Positions 7,882 to 16,285 of a stretch of DNA of 64,000 nucleotides are shown here, piece after piece. The stretch's first letter is position 1; the number at the start of each line of letters is the position of its first letter. Source of the DNA: Deltaproteobacteria bacterium (GTDB lineage Bacteria > Myxococcota_A > Polyangia > Polyangiales > JADJMO01); the NCBI GenBank assembly GCA_025363655.1, contig JANYDK010000036.1, positions 42,464 through 106,463 of the forward strand. The letters run 5' to 3'. The translations under genes were made by a program, and so were the position numbers. The notes under the pieces were generated by a model. That model searched no databases. It was not told the DNA's origin and saw only the letters and a program-made list of their open reading frames with translations.

Positions 7882-9810
7882 GTGAATTCGAATCATTGGT
7901 TCCACAAGACCATGCGCGTGCTCTTCGGTGAGCGCCCCCGCATGGTCTTCTGGTTTCTCGTCCCCACGCTCGTCGCCGTCGCCATCGATCTCACCGTCCG
8001 TGCGCGCCTGATGGTGGCGTACTCGTGGCTCGACCGCCTCAACTACATCGGCTCGTCGTTCGCGAGCGCCGGCTTCTGGGTAGGGCCGATCTGGCTGACG
8101 TCGCGGCTCTTCGTCGTCCGCGAAGGACGCGCGCGTCTCCCTGCGCGCATCGCCCTCGCGCTCTTCTACGCGTTCTGGGTCTTCCCCTTCGCGTTCTTCT
8201 GCTTCGGCGGGCAGCTCATCTACCACCGCGTCTTCGGCAGCTACATGGCGCGCGACACGGTGCGCCTCGGCATCAAGCTGCGCGGCACGCTCGGTGATTG
8301 GCTCGTCGCCTGGGGCGGAACGACGGCGGCGCTGTGGATGATCGTCCCCGGCGTCCTCATCACGCTCGCCATCGCCGTGGCTGCGCGCAAGGCCGCTCCC
8401 AGCGTTTCGCGCGCGTGGCCGATCGTGCCGGTGCTCACGTTCGTCGCCTCGTCGACCGCGTTCTGGAACGACTTCGTCGAGAGCCGCTCGCTCCAAGCCG
8501 CGCCGCCCGACACCTGCTTCGTCCACGGCGTCGCACATGCGCTTCGTGATGCGATCACTGGAAAAGGCTTCGTTCGCCGAGGTATTTCTCTTCGCACGCC
8601 CGATCCGCTCCCGCCGTTGCCGATCGCCGCAAACCGGCCGAACGTGCTCCTGGTCATCACCGAGAGCGTGCGCGCCGAAGCCCTCTGCTCCGATCCGAAT
8701 CGCTGTCAGGCGACGTTCCTCGACGCCGTCGCGCCCGATCGCATCCCTCTTGGTCGGCTCACCTCACAGTCGTCGGGCACCTTCACCTCCTGCATGATGC
8801 TCTGGACGGGGCTCTCGCCGGCCGCCGATTTCGTCACCGCGCATCGCGCCGCGCTCCTCTGGGAGATCGCCCGCTCGGTCGGCTACGGCACCGCGTACGT
8901 CACCTCACAGAACCTTCGCTACGACGATTTCGGCGCCTTCACCCAGGTCGGCGGCATCGACGTCCGGGTCAGCGCGTCCGAGCTCGGCGCGGTGATCGAC
9001 GCGCAAATCGGCGCTCCCGACGAGCGAGCGACGGCGCGCATGCTCGAGTACGTGAAGAGCGTCCCCGAAGGCAAACCGTACTTCGCGGTGCTCCACTTCT
9101 CGAACACCCACGCGCCCTATCGCGTCGAGCCGAGCTTGCAGCCGTTCTCACCGCACTCGAGCGATCCGCTGGGCGACATCAATCTTTTCTACAACCACTA
9201 TCGCAACAGCGTCGCCCTCCAAGAGCGCACCTTCGCCAACTTCCTCCAAGAGCTGCGCGCGCTCCCCAGCTTCGCCGACACCGTCGTCATCTTCGTCTCC
9301 GATCACGGCGAACAATTCGGCGAGCACGGCGGGCTGTATCACCTGAGCGCGCTCTTCGACGAGCAGGTGCGAACACCAGGATTTCTCGTGGCGGGCGAGC
9401 GCGCGCTCTCGAGGCGGCAGCGGACCTTCCTCGGGCTCTTCGGCAATCGACGTTCGTTCTCGCAAGACGTCACCGCCACCATCCTCGATCTTTTCGGCGT
9501 CTACGAAGCGCGCCCGACGCTCCCGTTCGCGTCGCTGCTCACCGGTCGATCGCTCGTTCGCGGCGTCGAGACCACCGAGCCGATTTTCTTGATGTCGACC
9601 GCGTCGGGCGTGTGGGAGCCGAACGAGCCGCAATACGGCGGCATGCAGGGCGATCGTTTGATCGTCGGCGGCGAGGCCTGGCCCTACCACTGCTACGACA
9701 CGCTCCGCGATCCGACGCAGAGCACGTGGACCGACCCGGCCGACTGCGGCGCGGTGCTCTTCGCCACGGTGAAGACGGCGTTCGCGGCGATGGGCGTCCC
9801 GGCGAAGTGA
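7882..9810 (+). CDS. Membrane-bound sulfatase/LtaS-EptA-like hydrolase or transferase
   Basis: 642 residues from a GTG start. Four to five membrane helices (about residues 20-40, 60-80, 90-110, 145-168, 178-195) precede an alkaline-phosphatase-superfamily domain. Metal and nucleophile positions are visible: E261 in NVLLVITESVRAE, Thr near 300-302 in SGTFTSC, H410 in THAPY, and D474-H475 in VSDHGEQFGEHG. Spacing and topology resemble lipoteichoic-acid synthase and phosphoethanolamine transferases, so it probably moves or removes a polar head group on the outer face of the inner membrane. The substrate cannot be told. It follows the lipoprotein at 6888 closely. Confidence 0.8.
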   Translation: MNSNHWFHKTMRVLFGERPRMVFWFLVPTLVAVAIDLTVRARLMVAYSWLDRLNYIGSSFASAGFWVGPIWLTSRLFVVREGRARLPARIALALFYAFWVFPFAFFCFGGQLIYHRVFGSYMARDTVRLGIKLRGTLGDWLVAWGGTTAALWMIVPGVLITLAIAVAARKAAPSVSRAWPIVPVLTFVASSTAFWNDFVESRSLQAAPPDTCFVHGVAHALRDAITGKGFVRRGISLRTPDPLPPLPIAANRPNVLLVITESVRAEALCSDPNRCQATFLDAVAPDRIPLGRLTSQSSGTFTSCMMLWTGLSPAADFVTAHRAALLWEIARSVGYGTAYVTSQNLRYDDFGAFTQVGGIDVRVSASELGAVIDAQIGAPDERATARMLEYVKSVPEGKPYFAVLHFSNTHAPYRVEPSLQPFSPHSSDPLGDINLFYNHYRNSVALQERTFANFLQELRALPSFADTVVIFVSDHGEQFGEHGGLYHLSALFDEQVRTPGFLVAGERALSRRQRTFLGLFGNRRSFSQDVTATILDLFGVYEARPTLPFASLLTGRSLVRGVETTEPIFLMSTASGVWEPNEPQYGGMQGDRLIVGGEAWPYHCYDTLRDPTQSTWTDPADCGAVLFATVKTAFAAMGVPAK

Positions 9811-9844
9811 TCGTCGCCCGTTGCGAACCGCGAGTGACCGACGG

Positions 9845-10324
9845 CTAGTCGACCGCGAGCTTGGTGATCAAGACGACGATCGGACGATGATGGTGCGCGG
9901 TGAACTCGGCGAAGGGCTCGCCCTCGATCCGCACGTGTTTGTGGAAGTATGCCTTGAAGTCGTTGGTGTCGTCGTACACCTGGATTTCGGGCACGGGAGC
10001 GCCTTCGGGGTCACACGATGCCTTGTCGAGCGTGAGGACGTAGTAGGTCTCCGTCGTCCCGTTGGGCAGGCCGCCCATCCCCTCGGAGATGACGCCGCCG
10101 AAGGTCGCCTTGGCGGCGTTCATTTTGTCGGCATCCCACACGAGCGCGTTGCAACTGGCGACGGCCGATGGCGTCGATATCGGGCTCGGCGCGGGCGGGG
10201 GCGGCTTCTTCTCGACGACCGGATCCTTCTTCGCCTCGGGCGCCGACGGGCGGCTGCATGCGGCGACGAGGCAGAGGCAGAACGAGACGATGCATCCAGC
10301 GAGCCTAGTGTGAGCGTCGGACAT
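9845..10324 (-). CDS. Small lipoprotein with DUF4431-like domain
   Basis: 159 residues with a lipobox (CLVAAC near residue 23) and a Pro/Lys-rich linker. The compact C-terminal domain has YYVLTLDKASC and ends FAEFTAHHHRPIVVLITKLAVD. The terminal HHHRPIVVLI resembles the DUF4431 signature, a small beta-barrel of unknown function. The gene is convergent with the sulfatase gene (34 bp apart). Family assignment is tentative because it rests on one motif. Confidence 0.7.
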   Translation of the reverse strand: MSDAHTRLAGCIVSFCLCLVAACSRPSAPEAKKDPVVEKKPPPPAPSPISTPSAVASCNALVWDADKMNAAKATFGGVISEGMGGLPNGTTETYYVLTLDKASCDPEGAPVPEIQVYDDTNDFKAYFHKHVRIEGEPFAEFTAHHHRPIVVLITKLAVD

Positions 10325-10414
10325 GTGCGGGCACCCTAGCGCAGACCGATCAAGGGAGGTTGCTGGCCGGGCTCGATTCGACCGCGGCGGGCGAAGGATT
10401 CTTCGACGGCCGCA

Positions 10415-10624
10415 GCGAGAGCTTGGGAGAGGTCGGCGAGAGCTTGCGAGGCGCGCTTCAGCTCTTGGGAGGGGTTGCCGAATGCTTGGCGGTCATCCTT
10501 CAGCTTTGAAGAACGAGCTGCGAGAGCTTGGGAGAGGCTGCCGAGAGCTCGAGGACGATGGGAGAGCATTCGGCGACGACCCCGAAGCATTCGCCGGCGG
10601 CGGGTGAGTGCTGGGCGCAGCTTG
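10415..10624. repeat. Array of about ten degenerate 21-bp direct repeats
   Basis: The gap between the DUF4431-like lipoprotein and the S1-domain gene (10325-10660) holds no convincing gene. It carries about ten consecutive units of 21 bp; the best two are identical over 18 bp (GCGAGAGCTTGGGAGAGG, at 10415 and 10520). Units from about 10562 drift by one base in phase. Because the period is a multiple of three, every open frame across it reads as heptads. On the minus strand (10336-10590) this gives an 84-codon frame with SQAL/SQEL every seven residues. Either a small coiled-coil gene or a non-coding repeat is possible; codon evidence does not decide. Confidence 0.75.
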
Positions 10625-10660
10625 CCTGGCGACCGACACGTCCGCCGCCATTGCTCGGGG

Positions 10661-12172
10661 CTACTTCTTCTTCGATTTGCCCTGCGCGCCGAGGAGGCCG
10701 GCCTGCTTCAGCTTCTGACCGAGGGCGCCCATCGCGCCTCCGCTGCGCTCGTACTCTTTCGCACGGTAGTCGTCGAAGGTCGCGCGCTCTTCGTCGTCCT
10801 TGGCGGCGTTGATCGAGAGACGAATCTTCCCCGAGCCGTCGACCGAGACCACCTTGGCGCGCACGTCGGTGCCGATCGGCCATGTTTTGTGGAGATCGCC
10901 GGCCTTGAGGCGCTGCAGCTCTTGTGCGGGAAGAAGGCCACGCGCCTGAGCGCCGTCGATCTGCACGAAGACGCCGAACGGCTCGATGCGTGAGATCTTG
11001 CCGGTGACGATCGCGCCTTGGGTGATGCTCGATGCAGTGGCGCCACGCGCAGGACGCCCGGGCTTGGCCGGCGCATCCGAGGGCGCGAGACCGATGCGGC
11101 GCTGCGCGCTGTCGACCTTGAGGACCCGCACCGAGATCGCGTCGCCGACCTTCGGCATCACCGGCGCGCCATCGGGGCCCATCTCGCCCGACATCTCGCT
11201 GACGTGAAGGAGCCCATCGAGCCCCGGCGCGAGCTGCACGAACGCACCGAACGCCGCCAGACGCATGACGCGACCTTCGTGGATGCTCCCCTCGGGCAGC
11301 TTCGTCGCCGCGGTCTCCCACGGATCGCCGGCCAGCGCCTTCAGCGACAGCGTCAGCTTCTGTTGATCGGGCCGCTTCGGATCAGGCTCGATTTTCAGCA
11401 CTTGGACGTCGATCTCGTCGCCGACCTTGACCACGTCGTCGGGGCGCAGCGCGCGATCGTGCGAGAGCTCGCTCGCCGGGAGGAGCCCTTCGACGCCGCC
11501 GAGATCGACGAACGCACCGAACTCGCGCGTCGAGCTGACGCGACCGCGCAGGACCGCGCCGACCACCAGCTTGTCTTGGATCTTCGCGCGCGCCTCTTGC
11601 TGCTCTTGCTCGAGCACCGCGCGACGCGAGAGCGTGACCTCGCGACCACCCTCTTTCACCGCGGTGACGATGAACTTGAGGCGCTGTCCGACGTAGGTCT
11701 CGAGATCGCTGACGAAGCGCGTGTCGACCGCGCGCGACGGGCAGAAGGCGCGCATGCCGTCGACCGTGACCTCGAGCCCGCCCTTGTTGACGCCGGAGAC
11801 GACGCCTTCGACGGGGAGCCCGGACTCCTTGGCGCGCATGAGCCCTTCGGCGCCCTGTCCCTTCGGCGCCGATTTGCCGAGGCGGATCACGCCGCCGTCG
11901 CTGCTGCGCTCGACGACCACCGCGCGGACGGTGTCGCCCATCTTCACGGTGAGCTGGCCGTCGGCATCCTTCAGCTCGACGTCCTCGATGTAACCCTCGG
12001 CCTTGCCGTCGAGCTCGACGAAGACGGCGTCCTTGCCGATGCGGAAGACGACGCCTTGCACCGACTCGCCGACGTTGTAGGTGCGCGCGCGCCCGCGTTT
12101 CGGATTTTGCTTTTGCTCGGTCTCGAAGAGGGAGGCGAAGGACTCGGAGGGGGTCTCGGGCTCGGTCGACAT
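10661..12172 (-). CDS. Ribosomal protein S1-like RNA-binding protein, five S1 domains
   Basis: 503 residues. Five S1 (OB-fold) domains at about residues 33-100, 117-186, 203-279, 296-363 and 384-456. The third and fourth are the most canonical (REFGAFVDLGGVEGLLPASELSHDR and FGAFVQLAPGLDGLLHVSEMS). The C-terminus is basic (GAQGKSKKK). Such proteins bind single-stranded RNA or mRNA; canonical RpsA usually has four to six S1 domains, and the sequence alone does not say whether this is the genuine ribosomal protein or a paralogue. The start MSTEPETPSE was chosen; a start 18 codons upstream (12226) is also open, and neither has a strong ribosome-binding site. Confidence 0.85.
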   Translation of the reverse strand: MSTEPETPSESFASLFETEQKQNPKRGRARTYNVGESVQGVVFRIGKDAVFVELDGKAEGYIEDVELKDADGQLTVKMGDTVRAVVVERSSDGGVIRLGKSAPKGQGAEGLMRAKESGLPVEGVVSGVNKGGLEVTVDGMRAFCPSRAVDTRFVSDLETYVGQRLKFIVTAVKEGGREVTLSRRAVLEQEQQEARAKIQDKLVVGAVLRGRVSSTREFGAFVDLGGVEGLLPASELSHDRALRPDDVVKVGDEIDVQVLKIEPDPKRPDQQKLTLSLKALAGDPWETAATKLPEGSIHEGRVMRLAAFGAFVQLAPGLDGLLHVSEMSGEMGPDGAPVMPKVGDAISVRVLKVDSAQRRIGLAPSDAPAKPGRPARGATASSITQGAIVTGKISRIEPFGVFVQIDGAQARGLLPAQELQRLKAGDLHKTWPIGTDVRAKVVSVDGSGKIRLSINAAKDDEERATFDDYRAKEYERSGGAMGALGQKLKQAGLLGAQGKSKKK

Positions 12173-12290
12173 GGGGCCGGGAGCTTTAGCGCCGAGTGCG
12201 ACGGAGCGCACCTGGTCGGACATCACATTCTTTCGTTATGCACTTCGCACGGAAAATGCCGTTGCCACGCTGCCGTACTACAGTGACGAG

Positions 12291-12686
12291 GTGAGCGACG
12301 CCGAAGGCGACGAGCCCGAACGTCCAGGTGACTTCGTGCCGATGACGAACGCCGACCTGGTCGTCTTCGACGCGCTCTGGAGCGGCGTCATCAACGATTG
12401 GGACTCCGCCGATCGCCACGGCAAGTTCCTCGACCACGCCAACGGCGCCGGCGCGCTGCTCGAAGCGGCCAAACGCTACGGCACCCTCAAGGACGACGAA
12501 GGTCGCGGCGAAGAAGCGAAGAAGCGCCTGAAGGCGATCGCGATGCTCGCGACCAACGAGCTCTTGATGACGAAGACCGAGCCGCCGCGAAGGTCGCCGA
12601 CGTGGCTCTACCTGCTCGCGTTCGCCGTCTGCGCGAGCTTGGTCGGCGTGGCGCTGTACTGGGGCTGGGGAATGACGAAGCGGTAG
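12291..12686 (+). CDS. Small protein with C-terminal membrane anchor
   Basis: 131 residues from a GTG start (VSDAEGDEPERPGDFVP). The soluble part is acidic then helical (DALWSGVINDWDSADRHGKFLDHANGAG is interrupted by small residues; EEAKKRLKAIAML). A single helix (WLYLLAFAVCASLVGVALYW) next to the C-terminus ends in MTKR. This is a tail-anchored arrangement. The gene is divergent from the S1-domain protein. The family was not recognised. The frame is open further upstream, but the upstream part overlaps the S1-domain gene antisense. Confidence 0.65.
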   Translation: MSDAEGDEPERPGDFVPMTNADLVVFDALWSGVINDWDSADRHGKFLDHANGAGALLEAAKRYGTLKDDEGRGEEAKKRLKAIAMLATNELLMTKTEPPRRSPTWLYLLAFAVCASLVGVALYWGWGMTKR

Positions 12687-12721
12687 CCTCTGACCAAGGC
12701 AACCGATTCTTCGACGGCTCT

Positions 12722-14044
12722 TCAGCCGACGATTCGCTGCGGATCGAGCGTGTGGATCGTCATCCCCGTCAGCACCTTGGGATAGAAGTACGTCGCCTTC
12801 TGCGGCATCACTTCGCCCTCTTCGGCCACCGCGCGCACCTGGGCGACGGGGGTCGCGTTCATGAGGAAGAGCACGTCGCCCTCGCCGGCAGAGATGCGTC
12901 GCACGGCGTCGTTCGCGTCCTTGAGATAGGCGAGGTTGGTCTGGCTCGCTTGCGCTTCGAGCGAGATGCCGAGCGCGTGCTCGAGGACGACCGCGTGGAG
13001 GATGGCGACGTCGGTGCCACGGAGCGCCGACGGACGTTGACCGAGCGTCGGGTGCTTCGCCGCGTCGAACGAACCTTTGCGTGAGAGGAGCACCGCGCGC
13101 TCGCCACCTTTGAGCACCGCCACGAGCGAAGGAGCCTTTTTTCCAGCTTCGCCGAGCGCGCGCATGTACGAGGCGCCGTCGCCCTTGGGCAGCGGGGTCA
13201 CGTCGAAGGCGTCGCCGATCTTCCCGAGCAAATCGTCCAGCAAAAGCGACGCGAGGCCGTGCACGAGGCGATGCGTGGGGAAGACGAGGAGGTTCGGGTC
13301 GTCCTCGTTGGCGAAGAAGACCATGAAGAACTTGTGCTCGGCGTTCGCCGGCGTCGCGCCCGTGGCCTCGATCTCTCGTGAGTAGTGCAGGGCCGTCTCG
13401 TAGCGATGGTGACCATCGGCGATGAGGAGCGAGCGCTCCGCGAGGTGCGCGCTGATCGCCGCGACCGCTTCTTTTCCAGCAATTTTCGTGAGCACGTGCT
13501 CGATCGGGCTCGGCTCGGTCGCCGCTTGCACCGAGAAGCGCGCCAGCTCGTTCCCGCCCGCGAGCGCCTGATCGAGCGCGCGCTGCGGATCGCGATAGAG
13601 CATGAAGCCGGGCGAGAGGTTGGTGCGCGTCGCGCGGAAGAGCTTGAGGCGATCTTCCTTCGGCCCCGAGAGCGTGCGCTCGTGCGGGAGGACGATGCGC
13701 TCGGAGAAGGGGACCAGCTTCACGAGGCCGAGGAAACCGGTGCGCGTCACCGCAGCGCCTCCGCCCGGGGGTGCGAACGTTTGATCGTAGCGATAGAAGG
13801 CCGGCTCTTCGTCGCGGACGAGCGCGCCTTCCTTGCGCCACGCGCCGAACAGCTCGGCCGCGTTGCCGTACTTGGCGTCGCCTTCCCCGCGCGGGAGGAT
13901 CAGCTTGACGACGTTGCGTCCGTGCTTCGCCTCGAGCGACGCGCGCTCGGCCTCGCTGATGACGTCGTAAGGCGGCGCGACGAGCGCGGAGAGCGCAGAG
14001 ACGTCAGCGAAACGAAGCGGCTTGAGCGGAGCGACGACGGCCAT
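12722..14044 (-). CDS. DUF1015 family protein
   Basis: 440 residues. It opens with APLKPLRFADVSALSALVAPPYDVISEAER, where the VAPPYDVI block is a hallmark of DUF1015 (COG4198-like) proteins. Also visible are FYRYDQTF, GFLGLVKLVPFSERIVLPHERT, and a strongly conserved IADGHHRYETALHY. Length matches the family (400-440). The biochemical role of this widespread cytosolic family is not established. The gene is convergent with the tail-anchored gene at 12291 and runs in the same direction as the Lys-rich peptidase downstream of it on the map. Confidence 0.88.
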   Translation of the reverse strand: MAVVAPLKPLRFADVSALSALVAPPYDVISEAERASLEAKHGRNVVKLILPRGEGDAKYGNAAELFGAWRKEGALVRDEEPAFYRYDQTFAPPGGGAAVTRTGFLGLVKLVPFSERIVLPHERTLSGPKEDRLKLFRATRTNLSPGFMLYRDPQRALDQALAGGNELARFSVQAATEPSPIEHVLTKIAGKEAVAAISAHLAERSLLIADGHHRYETALHYSREIEATGATPANAEHKFFMVFFANEDDPNLLVFPTHRLVHGLASLLLDDLLGKIGDAFDVTPLPKGDGASYMRALGEAGKKAPSLVAVLKGGERAVLLSRKGSFDAAKHPTLGQRPSALRGTDVAILHAVVLEHALGISLEAQASQTNLAYLKDANDAVRRISAGEGDVLFLMNATPVAQVRAVAEEGEVMPQKATYFYPKVLTGMTIHTLDPQRIVG

Positions 14045-14091
14045 CCGTCGCCTCTAACACAGGCGAAACGAGACGGCTTCGGCAACGATGG

Positions 14092-15501
14092 TCACGGAGT
14101 CGGCTCGGCGCCGGTGCCCGAGCTCGGCTCGGTCGGTTCGTCGACGTCGCCGATCATCTTCGAGTCGGTGGTCGCCTTCACGTCGCCGTCCGTATCCGTG
14201 TCACCCTCGACCGGCTTCGGCGTCTTCGCGGTCGGCAGCTGCGGAAGGGCCGACTTCACCGGCCACGTCTTGACGTACACCGGCTTCTCGCCCGGCCCGC
14301 TGATGTCGATCCAGAAGACGTGCCCCGTGCCCTCGGGCCGCACGTCGACGTGGACGAAGTACGAGTTCGGGTAGTAGCCGCAGCCCGTATTTTTCAGCGT
14401 CTTGCAGAAGGCGACCAGCGTCTCGTTGGTGACGCCGTCGAGGCGGATGTCGAACGCGTGCCCCGCCTGGTGCGGACTGCCGTTCGACTTCGGGCGATAC
14501 CCGGAGACGAGCGTGATCGTCTTGCCCGGGAAGTGATCGGAGATCTCTTGCAGGCGCAGCACGAGGCCGTCGTCGAGGCGCTTGATGCCGGGCGCGACCT
14601 CGGTCTTGCCCTTCTTCGTCGGCTCGAACGCCTTGCCGATCTTCGCGGAAATCTGCTGCGAGGGAAGGTTCGCGATCACGCTCGGCTTCATCCACGCCGG
14701 CGGCGGCAGGTCGTACGGACGACCGAGGATGCTCAGGTACTCGGTCGCGTTCGGCGCCACCTTCCCCTTGCACGTGGTGAGCGCGAACGAGATGTCGGTC
14801 GGCTGTCCGAGACGCGCGAAGGTCACCGCCGGGTTGAGGCAGGTCTTGATCTTCGGCTTCTTGCTCTCGTTCTTCTCGACGCCACCGAACTCGGGCGTGA
14901 CGTCGGCAGCCGGCGTCGCCTTCTTCTTCGCTTCCTCGATCTTCTTCTCGAGCTTCTCGGCCTTCTCGGTTTTCTCGGCCTTCTCGCTCTTGGTCGTCGT
15001 CTTCTTCGCGACCTTCTTGTTCTTGCCCGCCTTGGCCTCGACCTTGTCGGCCGTCTTCTTCGAGCCCTTCTTCGCCTTGCCGGTCTTCTCCGACTTCTCG
15101 GATTTTTCGGCCTTCGCGTCGTCGGTCTTCGCGACCTTGTCGGTCTTGTCGGTCTTGTCGGACTTGTCGAGCTTCTTCTTCTTGTCGACGAGCTTCGCCT
15201 GCGGCAGCGCGCCGGTGAGCTCGACGGGCGGCTGATCTTCGACCGGGACGACGATGACCGTGCCCTGCTTGTCGACGATGTAGCCGTCGGCGTTCTTCTT
15301 CAGCGCCTTCGCGTCCTTCTCACTGTCGGGCAGCGGCGGCAGCTTCTTCTTCGTCTTCTCGCTCGACGCAGTCGCCTCCTTGGGCGCTGCCGAGGCGTCG
15401 AAGGCGACGACCGTGGCGACGACCGTGGCGACGACCGTGAGCGGCGCGACGAGGGAAATGAGCTTTCCGAGAGAGCGCGAGAGAAGACGCGGCAGACGCA
15501 T
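14092..15501 (-). CDS. Lys-rich exported M15/DUF882-type peptidoglycan peptidase
   Basis: 469 residues. A signal peptide (hydrophobic VVATVVATVVAF, about residues 14-36) is followed by a very Lys/Glu/Asp-rich low-complexity stretch (about residues 105-195, many KTEK/KSDK repeats). The C-terminal metallopeptidase fold has S342-x-H344-xx-G347-x-A349-x-D351 and H384-V-D386, the zinc-binding set of M15/YcbK-like D,D-peptidases. Gly/Tyr-rich VSGYRPKSNGSPHQAGHAFD also fits. Expected to cleave or bind peptidoglycan in the periplasm or at the cell surface; the Lys-rich part could bind anionic polymers. The Met at 15501 was chosen since it starts the signal peptide. Confidence 0.85.
   Translation of the reverse strand: MRLPRLLSRSLGKLISLVAPLTVVATVVATVVAFDASAAPKEATASSEKTKKKLPPLPDSEKDAKALKKNADGYIVDKQGTVIVVPVEDQPPVELTGALPQAKLVDKKKKLDKSDKTDKTDKVAKTDDAKAEKSEKSEKTGKAKKGSKKTADKVEAKAGKNKKVAKKTTTKSEKAEKTEKAEKLEKKIEEAKKKATPAADVTPEFGGVEKNESKKPKIKTCLNPAVTFARLGQPTDISFALTTCKGKVAPNATEYLSILGRPYDLPPPAWMKPSVIANLPSQQISAKIGKAFEPTKKGKTEVAPGIKRLDDGLVLRLQEISDHFPGKTITLVSGYRPKSNGSPHQAGHAFDIRLDGVTNETLVAFCKTLKNTGCGYYPNSYFVHVDVRPEGTGHVFWIDISGPGEKPVYVKTWPVKSALPQLPTAKTPKPVEGDTDTDGDVKATTDSKMIGDVDEPTEPSSGTGAEPTP
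15404..15439. repeat. Three perfect 12-bp repeats in signal-peptide codons
   Basis: GCGACGACCGTG occurs three times without interruption. On the minus strand it encodes the VVATVVATVVA core of the exported peptidase signal sequence, so unit loss or gain would change hydrophobic length in frame. Confidence 0.9.
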
Positions 15502-15634
15502 GGGGACGGACCTCCGGCGCGCAGGCGAGCGCGCGCGCCCCGATAAAGCGCACACCCGTGTGCGGACGGCCAAATTCCCTGTCGAATGCCGCGAAGCCGA
15601 TGATCAAATCCGGCTCTGCCCGACATATCCCGAG

Positions 15635-16228
15635 ATGAAGCGCACTTTCTTGCTGGTGATGACGACGCTCTCGATGGCATGTGGCGGCAAGGTCGAAGGG
15701 ACTGAAGGGACGACCTCCGGAAGAGGCCCTGGCGCCGGCGGCGGCTCGAGCGGGTCCGGTGGCTCAGCCGTCGACCTCCCTTTCGTCGAGCACTTTTGCG
15801 ATGTCGCCGCTGCCTCGGGCTGCGGCTCCCCGGATGCCCCGTTCGACGTCCACGCCTGCAAGCTCGAAGCACCCTGCGCCCTCGACACGTATTCAGCCGA
15901 CGGAATCCGTGCGTTCGCCACCTGCCTCGGCGAAAAGCGTTGCGCCGGTGACCCCGGAGCGTGCCTCGACGCCGAGTCCGCCAAGATTGCGCCTACGAGC
16001 AGCCTGGTCCGGTTCGTCGACACCTGCGACAAGGCCTGGAGACGATGCGGTCGTCTGGTCGGCGCCAGCTTCTGTCCCGACACGTCGGGCTCGTCGTCGT
16101 TCCAGATCAACTTCCTGCGCGACGAGGTCCTCGACGCGCTGGACGTCTGCCTCGACGGCGCCGATTGCAGCCTGATCGACGTCTGCACGCAGAACTTGAT
16201 CGAGAAAAAGTTCGCCGTCTGCCACTGA
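15635..16228 (+). CDS. Cys-rich lipoprotein, unknown
   Basis: 197 residues. MKRTFLLVMTTLSMAC gives a signal with lipobox SMAC, then a Gly/Ser linker (GGGSSGSGGS) and a domain with twelve or more Cys (HFCDVAAASGCGSPDAP, CLGEKRCAGDPGACLD, CDKAWRRCG). It resembles the small Cys-rich lipoproteins common in myxobacteria. The start is set by the signal peptide; the frame is open further upstream but that region is antisense to the peptidase promoter. The gene precedes the kinase gene by 57 bp; no functional link is evident. Confidence 0.7.
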   Translation: MKRTFLLVMTTLSMACGGKVEGTEGTTSGRGPGAGGGSSGSGGSAVDLPFVEHFCDVAAASGCGSPDAPFDVHACKLEAPCALDTYSADGIRAFATCLGEKRCAGDPGACLDAESAKIAPTSSLVRFVDTCDKAWRRCGRLVGASFCPDTSGSSSFQINFLRDEVLDALDVCLDGADCSLIDVCTQNLIEKKFAVCH

Positions 16229-16285
16229 CGCTGCCCCGCGGCTCCGGTGATACCATCGCTCCTCGATCGGGGATCGGGGGCAACC

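Noticed and set aside
10336..10590. 84-codon frame in the 21-bp repeats as a definite coiled-coil gene
   Set aside because: Its heptads follow from the repeat period, and the same is true in the opposite strand, so it is reported as a repeat only.
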